The notes beneath the pieces are model-generated. The model made no database searches and had not been told where the DNA came from. It worked only from the letters and a program-made list of their open reading frames with translations. Made by a program: the position numbers and the translations under genes. A stretch of 8,467 nucleotides of DNA from an uncultured Anaerolineaceae bacterium (lineage in GTDB: Bacteria > Chloroflexota > Anaerolineae > Anaerolineales > Anaerolineaceae), in assembly GCA_937894825.1 (NCBI GenBank), contig CALCQT010000088.1:1-8467 (forward strand), in the 5' to 3' direction. This document shows, one piece after another, positions 1 through 4,882 of the stretch. Position 1 is the stretch's first letter; the number at the start of each line of letters is the position of its first letter.

Positions 1-66
1 TTCGGCGTACTTCGTCTTCACCAAGCTCAGGTTGCATTTACTTTGTCAATTCACCTTTAAGAATTT

Positions 67-102
67 GTTCTCCTGTTTCCCGGAGAAGGATAACAGGAGA
101 AC
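67..102. repeat. Perfect 11-bp inverted repeat (hairpin)
   Basis: GTTCTCCTGTT (67-77) pairs perfectly with AACAGGAGAAC (92-102) around a 14-base loop. No T-run follows on either strand, so it is not a classical intrinsic terminator. On the plus strand it lies 17 bases before the GGAGG at 119-123, so it could be a leader hairpin for whatever starts at 129, or the end of a transcript from outside the window. Function is unassigned. Confidence 0.6.
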
Positions 103-249
103 TGTGAACCAACATTTCGGAGGAAAAAATGAATACAACATTTGCGTCCGGCGGAAGTCATCACCGGGGAAACAGCGTTCCGCCAGTCAATATCACATCA
201 AACCACAAAAGACCGTTATTAACCTTCTATATGAGGGGTTTGCCTTGCC

Positions 250-286
250 GCGGCATCGGATCGGCCATAGGCCGGCCCGACGCCGC
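250..286 (-). terminator. GC-rich hairpin after the two-domain Ig gene
   Basis: A 37-base imperfect palindrome folds as GCGGC/GCCGC, TCGG/CCGA and CGGCC/GGCCG around an ATA loop, with small symmetric mismatches between the three stem blocks. It begins 24 bases past the TAA stop (310-312) of the minus-strand gene, where a terminator would be expected. No U-tract follows on the minus strand, so it may instead be an mRNA-end stabilising hairpin or part of an intergenic repeat. Confidence 0.4.
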
Positions 287-309
287 AGAATATGGTTCAA
301 ACGCAATGG

Positions 310-1500
310 TTAGGTCGGAAAAGAAGAAGATTCTTCACTTTTTCCGTTTTCGTTAAGCGTATCATTTTCTTCAATCGACTCAATTTCGACGGTACCGACA
401 TCTGAGCCTTCAATTGATTTCGTCACAGACCCGCTTTCTTCAGCGGCAGCGCCGGTCGCCGGTCCCTGAACCTGGATTTCAGTCCAGAAGGCGGTATCGG
501 CGTAGCTGCCATATCCGAAAGTATAACCGAGATTGTCCTGAAGTTTATAATACGCGCGGTAGGTACCCGGCTTATCCGGAGCAACCAGATCGATGCTGAC
601 ATCGACCGTCTCGCCGGGATAAACTTTCTTCGGCAGATGGACATAATGCGCGCCACCCATCGAATCACCACCGCTGAAGATCAGGGTATAGTTTTGATCC
701 GAAACACAGGTGCCGCCGTTTTTAATACGCCAGGTTTTGGTGAAATAGGTTCCCGCGGGGATAATCTCACCATCTTTAATGGTTACATCATTGATCGAAC
801 GTGCTTTGTTATTGCAATAAGGATTTCTGCCGGGGCGCTGCACGGTTCCCGGAGGATAGACGGTCGTATTGCCGCCCCATGAGCAGGAGCTGCTTCCGGG
901 ATAATAACAATTATTGACCCAGGTCGAGATATTGACCCAGACCGGAACCTGCCCGTTGAACCCGACGCCAAAAGTCGTTCCCTCCGGACTTTGCAGCATC
1001 CAGTTGCCACGGTAAGTACCGGCTGTTTGCGGCGCGATCAGACTGACACTGATATCAACCGTCTGGCCCGGAGCGACAAAACCAGGGATCGAAACAGAGC
1101 TCGGACCGGAAAGACGGTCCCCGCTGACAAAGACAAGCTTATATCCGCTATTCCAGGCATTGACACCCGTGTTACGAATTCGCCAGGTCTTCGTGAAATA
1201 TGTCCCGGGGCTGACATACGCACCGTCTGAAAATGTAACGTCCTGCACAAATTCAGCCCGGTTATAGCTATACCATTGATTCGGGTAACAATACGAGTAT
1301 GAGTAACTCGGCTGTTGGCAGTAATTATATTGCCCGTATCCGTAATTATTATCCCAGGAATTCCAGCCGGTATAATAAGAATCGGTTCCCCAATAATTTT
1401 GAGACTCCCAGCCGGAACCGGACGCCTGCGCACTGACCACGCCACCGAAAGAAAAAATTAAAACCGCGGTAATTATTGTGATCATCCATTTTTTATTCAT
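310..1500 (-). CDS. Exported protein with two NBR1-like Ig domains
   Basis: The predicted product has 396 residues and no known enzymatic function. Residues 1-26 form a Sec-type signal peptide (MNKKW, a hydrophobic core, then VVSAQA). A Tyr/Trp/Asn/Ser-rich low-complexity stretch (about 28-80) follows, then two NBR1-type Ig-like domains (about 82-192 and 233-345), then a Ser/Glu-rich acidic tail (350-396). Both domains carry the D-V-T-x-x-D-G block and FTKTWRI(R/K)N. The first keeps the later Trp residues (NAWNSGY, GNWMLQ). In the second these positions read CVSDQNY and AYYKLQ, so it has diverged. The ATG at 1500 is chosen because AGGAGG (1506-1511) sits five bases upstream and the signal peptide starts there; an in-frame ATG at 1566 would add 22 unlikely residues. 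There is no LPxTG motif or C-terminal membrane anchor, so the protein is probably secreted or held by other means. The family assignment is by recognised motifs; binding to surface glycans or proteins is only inference. Confidence 0.88.
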   Translation of the reverse strand: MNKKWMITIITAVLIFSFGGVVSAQASGSGWESQNYWGTDSYYTGWNSWDNNYGYGQYNYCQQPSYSYSYCYPNQWYSYNRAEFVQDVTFSDGAYVSPGTYFTKTWRIRNTGVNAWNSGYKLVFVSGDRLSGPSSVSIPGFVAPGQTVDISVSLIAPQTAGTYRGNWMLQSPEGTTFGVGFNGQVPVWVNISTWVNNCYYPGSSSCSWGGNTTVYPPGTVQRPGRNPYCNNKARSINDVTIKDGEIIPAGTYFTKTWRIKNGGTCVSDQNYTLIFSGGDSMGGAHYVHLPKKVYPGETVDVSIDLVAPDKPGTYRAYYKLQDNLGYTFGYGSYADTAFWTEIQVQGPATGAAAEESGSVTKSIEGSDVGTVEIESIEENDTLNENGKSEESSSFPT

Positions 1501-1557
1501 CGTAGCCTCCTGATAAAATCCTTTTTCCTGCCAGCCCAAAAGCCGAATAAATACCGG

Positions 1558-1581
1558 ATGGTCCATAGGAAAACGGTCCGT
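1558..1581. promoter_or_regulatory. Twin odd palindromes upstream of the Ig gene
   Basis: ATGGTCCAT (1558-1566) and ACGGTCCGT (1573-1581) are each perfect about a central T and share the form ANGGTCCNT. Their centres are 15 bases apart. They lie about 60-80 bases before the minus-strand start codon at 1500, within its probable leader or promoter. They could be a repressor site or chance; no clear -10/-35 pair for this gene was found nearby. Confidence 0.25.
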
Positions 1582-1618
1582 CCCGGCGAAAGCTATCCTC
1601 TTTCTGTGCTAATAATAA

Positions 1619-1797
1619 GTGTGCAAGAATCATGCTAGCACCACATACTGGTAGAAATCGGATGTTCGCGTCTCGCGAACACAGGCGATCGTCGCGAAGC
1701 ACCCTGACGGAGGGTGATCGCCCCTGCAAGTCGCATGTATAGAGGGATGTTCTTTCCCCAATAGGAGTACCGTTTCGGAATTCTACTTTTGATACAC
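1619..1797 (-). repeat. Hairpin-rich intergenic repeat, copy C
   Basis: Read on the minus strand this opens with GTGTATCAAAAGTAGAATT (from 1797), nearly identical to the end of the element at 6231 (GTGTCAAAAGTAGAATT) apart from two inserted bases. Further on it has TTGCAGGGGCGATC, resembling the TGTAGGGGAGC core of the other two copies. The interior is strongly structured: TGTTCGCG/CGCGAACA (1663-1670 and 1674-1681, three-base loop), GGCGATC/GATCGCC (1684-1690 and 1716-1722) enclosing ACCCT/AGGGT (1701-1705 and 1711-1715). The distal boundary near 1619 (GTGTGCAAGAAT) is a weak match to the other end and is a guess. Confidence 0.5.
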
Positions 1798-1847
1798 GAA
1801 TCAAAATTACCACATTGCTGAAAATAGAAAAGACAACCTGATAAAAC

Positions 1848-1887
1848 AAAAGAGCGCCTGCAGAAACATTCCCGCAAACGCTCTTTT
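1848..1887 (-). terminator. Intrinsic terminator of the one-domain Ig gene
   Basis: AAAAGAGCG (1848-1856) and CGCTCTTTT (1879-1887) form a 9-bp stem. On the minus strand the hairpin is followed by TTTTGTTTTAT. It starts 62 bases after the TAG stop at 1950-1952. Extra GC pairing inside the loop (TTTGC against GCAGG) may lengthen the stem. Termination here would uncouple the two Ig-domain genes. The plus-strand side is also T-rich, so it may work both ways. Confidence 0.75.
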
Positions 1888-1949
1888 CCTTTAATTTACA
1901 GTCTCATTTCCAGGGCACAAATAACGCATCCTGCCCCGGCAGAGCATCC

Positions 1950-2687
1950 CTACGGCCAATTCGGCCAGGGGTTTGGTTGCGGATAAACGGGTTGCTGTGG
2001 ATAACAGGCCTGCCCGGAACACGGCTGCGGGTAACAGTAACAGTTATAACAGTTACAGTTATTCGGGTACTGCGGATATTGTGTCCGGGTTGTGATTTCA
2101 GCCCAAACGGCAACCTTACATCCTGCGCCAACGCCAAACTGATATCCGGTATCACTTTGAATCATCCAGTTTCCTCTGAAAGTTCCGCTGTAGGTCGGCG
2201 CGACCATATTGACGCTGATATCCACGGTCTGGCCGGGACTCACGCTATACGGCAATGCGACTGAAGACGGCGCTGACATCTGATTCCCGCTGGAAAATAC
2301 CAGACGGTAACCGGAATTCCAGGTTACGTTTCCCGAGTTTTTTATTCGCCATGTTTTGGTGAAAGAACTGCCAGGCGCAACATACGTCCCATCCGCGATC
2401 GTTACGTCACTGATGAATGTCGCACACAGCGAAGGACCAGGATTACAGTTATAGCCGTAACACGGGTTCTGGCAATCGGTATTCCAATGATTGTTGTTCC
2501 ATGGATTGTTGTTCCATGGATTGTTGTTCCAGGGATTTCCAGGTTTCTGCCCGGGATTATTGGGCCAGTACCATTGTGTATTATCCGACGGACCTGGCCA
2601 TTGCCAGCCATCAGCAGAAACCGTTCCAACGATGAAAAGTGAGAGCACCAGCATCGGCATTAGCAATAAAACGATTTTCTTTTTCAC
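1950..2687 (-). CDS. Exported protein with one NBR1-like Ig domain
   Basis: The product is 245 residues and of unknown function. A signal peptide spans residues 1-25 (MKKK, a long hydrophobic core, cleavage probably after VSA). Residues 26-70 are Trp/Asn/Pro-rich, including three WNNN repeats. One NBR1-type Ig-like domain occupies about 88-198, with D-V-T-I-A-D-G, FTKTWRIKN, VTWNSGY and RGNWMIQ. Cysteines flank it: C72, C76, C81 and C88 before, and C211, C213, C216, C218, C223 and C228 after, the latter in a Tyr/Pro/Gln-rich tail. The domain is close to the first domain of the 310-1500 product, so the two genes look like paralogues. The start is GTG at 2685-2687, backed by AAAGGAGGTA (2691-2700) with five bases from GGAGG to the start. 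No sorting signal or membrane anchor is seen. A disulfide-stabilised extracellular protein is inferred. Confidence 0.87.
   Translation of the reverse strand: MKKKIVLLLMPMLVLSLFIVGTVSADGWQWPGPSDNTQWYWPNNPGQKPGNPWNNNPWNNNPWNNNHWNTDCQNPCYGYNCNPGPSLCATFISDVTIADGTYVAPGSSFTKTWRIKNSGNVTWNSGYRLVFSSGNQMSAPSSVALPYSVSPGQTVDISVNMVAPTYSGTFRGNWMIQSDTGYQFGVGAGCKVAVWAEITTRTQYPQYPNNCNCYNCYCYPQPCSGQACYPQQPVYPQPNPWPNWP
2491..2535 (-). repeat. Three-copy 15-bp in-frame tandem repeat
   Basis: TTGTTGTTCCATGGA occurs at 2491-2505 and 2506-2520, then with one change (TTGTTGTTCCAGGGA) at 2521-2535. Fifteen bases is five codons, so on the minus strand it encodes successive Trp-Asn-Asn-Asn-Pro/His units in the low-complexity part of the one-domain Ig protein. 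Gain or loss of a unit by slippage would keep the frame. Confidence 0.85.
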
Positions 2688-2952
2688 AAATACCTCCTTT
2701 TCATATTATTTCGGTGAAAAAAAACACCGATTATTTGATATAGTGCAAGTTTTATACTTACTTCTTCGTAATTTCTTTTTTTATAATGTCATTCTTATTA
2801 CGTACATCAAATATAAAAAGTTCCCCGGAAATCAAAAAAGTTTGTCCCTTTTACGATAAGGACGTCAGAAACAAAAATACTTCATAGAAACGTTTTAATT
2901 GTACTTTGAACATCCGAATCTTACTGATGCGCCTGTTTTCATAATAAAAAGA
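2688..2952. other. AT-rich leader of the one-domain Ig gene
   Basis: This is the gap between the Ig-domain gene and the dnaA terminator. Next to the ribosome binding site on the minus strand is a small hairpin, TCGGTG (2711-2716) with CACCGA (2725-2730), whose loop is eight A on the plus strand (eight U in the transcript). TTGATG (2805-2810 on minus) precedes a TATAAA-like box, but the spacing is about 20, so I do not call a promoter. No riboswitch consensus was recognised. Confidence 0.45.
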
Positions 2953-2987
2953 AGAGGTCTGTCACTTGTATACGGTGACAGACCTCT
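2953..2987 (-). terminator. Strong intrinsic terminator of dnaA
   Basis: AGAGGTCTGTCAC (2953-2965) and GTGACAGACCTCT (2975-2987) make a perfect 13-bp stem with a 9-base loop. On the minus strand it is followed at once by TCTTTTTATTAT. It begins 48 bases beyond the dnaA stop, a textbook arrangement for a Rho-independent terminator. Confidence 0.9.
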
Positions 2988-3034
2988 CATAGAATTCTCA
3001 GCCGGCTTTTTCCTTTTTTCGGAGCGGCTATTCC

Positions 3035-4405
3035 TCAGACCACAAGCGCATGCTGTGGCAGTCCATACAATTGATCGCGAACTTCATCCAATTGACGGCG
3101 AAAATGGAGATCCCGTTGCAGCAAACCGGAAACCTTCTCGCAGGCATGAATGACCGTCGTATGGTCCCTGCCCCCCATTGCCTGACCGATCTGCGGCAGA
3201 GAAACATTTTGCTCTTCCCGCATCAGATACATCACAACCTGTCTGGATAACGCGACCTGCTTTGTCCGATCCCGACTCATAATTTTTTCCGGCGCAACGC
3301 CAAAAGCTCTCGCAACCACAGAAACAATATCTTTCGTCTGCGGTTCGTTTTGTTGCGGAACCATATCAGCCAGAGACATCATGACCAAATCGCGGTCAAG
3401 CGCCCGATTACACAGATCCGAGACTGCCAAAACACGGGTCAAGGCCCCTTCTAATTCCCGGATGTTGGTTTGGATCTGTCGCGCAATCAGCTCCAAAATA
3501 TCCTGCGGAACTTTCCTGTTTCTCTGTTCCGCTTTCGAATTCAAAATCGCAATGCGCGTTTCCACATCCGGATTTTGAATATCAACTGTAAGCCCCCACT
3601 CAAATCGAGAACGCATTCTTTCATCCAAGGTCGACATAGCTTTCGGCGAGCGGTCCGATGTTATGACAATTTGCTTGTCCTGCTGATAGAGCGTATTAAA
3701 CGTATGAAAAAATTCTTCCTGAGTGCTCTCTTTGCCAATAATAAATTGAATATCGTCCATTAACAGGACGTCCGCGTTCCTGTATTTTTCACGGAATGCA
3801 GTGTTCTCATGACGCTGGATGGAATTAATAAAATCGTTGGTAAACTCCTCCGATGAAACATAAAGAACTTTCTTTTCATTACGACGCAGGATTTCATTTC
3901 CGATCGCATGGAGCAGATGCGTTTTTCCCAGCCCGGCGCCGCTATAAATAAACAACGGGTTATAGGCCGTGGAAGGGATCTCAGCCACAGCCCGGCAAGC
4001 CGCATGGGCCAGGTTGTTGGAAGATCCGATCACAAAATTATCGAAGGTATAACGGGGATTGATCGTATTCCCCTGAACGGACGTGCTGAAATGAATCGCT
4101 GCTCCGTTCGTTTCCGGTTCTGTGAATTTCTGCTCTGTGCTCTTGTCGGAGACAATGAAACGGACCTGTTGCGGAGTCTCGATTAATCCCGAGAGGAGCC
4201 GCACAACCGTTTCTGTCATCCGCTGCTCAAGCCAATCACGGGTAAATGCGTTTTCTACCCGGATCACAAAAGTATCGTCGACCTGGGAATCGAATTGAGC
4301 CGTCCCGAGCAGGGTAGCATAAGTCTGACGATCCATAGACACTTTTAGCTGTCCCAGGATCGCTTCCCATGCTTTTTCGGCTGTAATTTTTCTATCCCCG
4401 TCCAT
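3035..4405 (-). CDS. dnaA: Chromosomal replication initiator DnaA
   Basis: DnaA is the AAA+ ATPase that binds DnaA boxes at oriC, melts the origin and loads the replicative helicase. The 456-residue protein is of normal length. Visible features: an N-terminal domain I (about 1-85); a short variable linker (about 87-115); Walker A GAGLGKTH (156-163); Walker B VLLMDDIQF (213-221); sensor I ITSDR (248-252); the box VII region LDERMRSRF (260-268), whose Arg residues include the probable arginine finger; sensor II Arg in NIRELEG (R316); and the DNA-binding domain IV with the DnaA signature GQAMGGRDHTTVIHACEKV (407-425). The ATG at 4405 gives the expected N-terminus; only a weak AGGA (4412-4415) lies upstream, six bases away. 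The usual neighbour dnaN is absent on the downstream side. It has its own terminator, and the long upstream gap may provide autoregulation or the origin. Confidence 0.98.
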   Translation of the reverse strand: MDGDRKITAEKAWEAILGQLKVSMDRQTYATLLGTAQFDSQVDDTFVIRVENAFTRDWLEQRMTETVVRLLSGLIETPQQVRFIVSDKSTEQKFTEPETNGAAIHFSTSVQGNTINPRYTFDNFVIGSSNNLAHAACRAVAEIPSTAYNPLFIYSGAGLGKTHLLHAIGNEILRRNEKKVLYVSSEEFTNDFINSIQRHENTAFREKYRNADVLLMDDIQFIIGKESTQEEFFHTFNTLYQQDKQIVITSDRSPKAMSTLDERMRSRFEWGLTVDIQNPDVETRIAILNSKAEQRNRKVPQDILELIARQIQTNIRELEGALTRVLAVSDLCNRALDRDLVMMSLADMVPQQNEPQTKDIVSVVARAFGVAPEKIMSRDRTKQVALSRQVVMYLMREEQNVSLPQIGQAMGGRDHTTVIHACEKVSGLLQRDLHFRRQLDEVRDQLYGLPQHALVV

Positions 4406-4440
4406 AGTATTCCTACACTCTCCGTCAACTGAGGTCAGAA

Positions 4441-4503
4441 AAGTGGAAATAGAATCCTATCTTCGAGACCCATTCGTCTCGAAAAGCAATTCTTTTTCCA
4501 CTT
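4441..4503. repeat. Long interrupted inverted repeat before dnaA
   Basis: Three stem blocks pair in order: AAGTGGAAA (4441-4449) with TTTCCACTT (4495-4503), AGAAT (4451-4455) with ATTCT (4489-4493), and TTCGAGAC (4462-4469) with GTCTCGAA (4476-4483), around a six-base loop. That is 22 paired positions with a near-symmetric internal loop. It starts 36 bases upstream of the dnaA start, so it would lie in the mRNA leader or core promoter. The outer arms contain DnaA-box-like TTTCCACT sequences. Confidence 0.7.
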
Positions 4504-4649
4504 GTTTTCACGAATCTCAGGTTAGATCGTTTTTTACTGTCCCAACCAGATTTTGACATCACTTGGATTTCATTTCTGTTTTGGTAATCAGTATTTTAGC
4601 ATTAAGAAAATGGAAATGATCCGGATTTTGAACTTTAAAATTTAGGTCC

Positions 4650-4673
4650 TTTTAAGGTTCTCCAACCTTAAAA
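4650..4673. repeat. 10-bp inverted repeat
   Basis: TTTTAAGGTT (4650-4659) and AACCTTAAAA (4664-4673) form a perfect stem with a four-base loop (CTCC). No clear T-run follows on either strand, so a terminator is not favoured. It belongs to the inverted-repeat group upstream of dnaA. Confidence 0.6.
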
Positions 4674-4713
4674 AAATCATCATTTGATATATTTTTTCGT
4701 CTTTTAAAAACAG

Positions 4714-4742
4714 GGGTATTTATTACGACGTAATAAATACCC
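4714..4742 (-). terminator. 29-base palindrome, likely terminator of the flavoprotein gene
   Basis: GGGTATTTATTACG (4714-4727) and CGTAATAAATACCC (4729-4742) are perfect complements around a single central A. On the minus strand the hairpin is followed by CCTGTTTTTAAAAG, which suits an intrinsic terminator about 140 bases after the flavoprotein stop. The long, nearly uninterrupted DNA palindrome would also suit an operator, and it overlaps a candidate dnaA promoter. Confidence 0.55.
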
Positions 4743-4759
4743 GCTGCCTGCCTTGTCAA
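4731..4759 (-). promoter_or_regulatory. Candidate minus-strand promoter toward dnaA
   Basis: On the minus strand a perfect TTGACA (4754-4759) is followed by 17 bases and TTATTA (4731-4736) as a weak -10. Transcription would run toward dnaA with a leader of roughly 320 bases that crosses the inverted repeats at 4650-4673 and 4441-4503. The -10 lies within the arm of the palindrome at 4714-4742, so a protein bound there could block RNA polymerase. A perfect -35 with a poor -10 makes this tentative. Confidence 0.35.
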
Positions 4760-4804
4760 GCGATAAAAACAACCGCAGTTCGTTTCGCATAACAGTTAGA
4801 ACAA

Positions 4805-4833
4805 AAATTTTTAAAACCTTGTTTTAAAAATTT
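4805..4833. repeat. AT-rich 13-bp perfect inverted repeat
   Basis: AAATTTTTAAAAC (4805-4817) and GTTTTAAAAATTT (4821-4833) pair perfectly around a three-base loop (CTT). Only one pair per stem is G-C, so it is easily melted, as expected of a DNA-unwinding element. As RNA it could also add to 3'-end formation for the flavoprotein gene, whose stop is 50 bases away. Confidence 0.6.
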
Positions 4834-4882
4834 AAAAAAATCTTTGACCCTTTCATAACCGAGAAATCCGAATTTGTGGAAT

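Larger units (their letters stand above)
1..309. other. Non-coding left edge with hairpins
   Basis: This stretch lies downstream of the minus-strand Ig-domain gene and runs to the window edge. I see no gene with recognisable protein character. It contains an 11-bp perfect hairpin (67-102), a weaker 7-bp inverted repeat (GGCGGAA 150-156 with TTCCGCC 178-184) and a GC-rich hairpin (250-286). A 75-codon plus-strand reading frame starts at ATG 129 behind a good Shine-Dalgarno sequence (GGAGG 119-123, five bases away). It runs antisense into the end of the neighbouring gene and has an unremarkable composition, so I do not call it as a gene. Confidence 0.5.
4406..4882. other. dnaA upstream region, candidate oriC
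   Basis: This 477-base gap has no coding sequence and is strongly AT-rich, especially 4610-4860. It holds four inverted repeats (4441-4503, 4650-4673, 4714-4742, 4805-4833). Bacterial origins often lie next to dnaA and pair an AT-rich unwinding element with DnaA boxes. I found no perfect TTATCCACA here. There are only partial matches: TTTTCCACT (4494-4502, 7 of 9), ATTTCCACT (minus strand of 4442-4450, 6 of 9) and AATTCCACA (minus strand of 4875-4883, 6 of 9). The origin call rests on position and composition, not on boxes. Confidence 0.35.

Noticed and set aside
310..460. C-terminal sorting signal in the larger Ig protein
   Set aside because: The tail is acidic and Ser-rich, ends in SSSFPT, and has no LPxTG motif, hydrophobic stretch or basic end.
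1501..1566. Upstream in-frame ATG that would lengthen the two-domain Ig protein by 22 residues
   Set aside because: The extension would precede a clear signal peptide and would translate through the AGGAGG ribosome site used by the ATG at 1500.
1501..1640. Possible c-di-GMP or other riboswitch in the leader of the two-domain Ig gene
   Set aside because: Some GC-rich pairing exists, but I could not match any conserved aptamer core, so no riboswitch is called. A covariance-model scan would decide.
1493..1849. 118-codon minus-strand open frame between the two Ig genes
   Set aside because: It runs through the hairpin repeat and the leader of the next gene, has no ribosome site or recognisable protein character, and overlaps the true start region.
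1996..2004. Perfect DnaA box (TGTGGATAA, minus strand TTATCCACA), with a one-mismatch copy close by
   Set aside because: It lies inside the coding sequence of the one-domain Ig protein and follows from its repeated Tyr-Pro-Gln codons. It is isolated and about 2.4 kb from the dnaA upstream gap, so chance is the better explanation.
2491..2535. Short tandem repeats considered as a CRISPR array
   Set aside because: The units are contiguous 15-mers with no spacers and lie in frame within a coding sequence; no cas gene is present.
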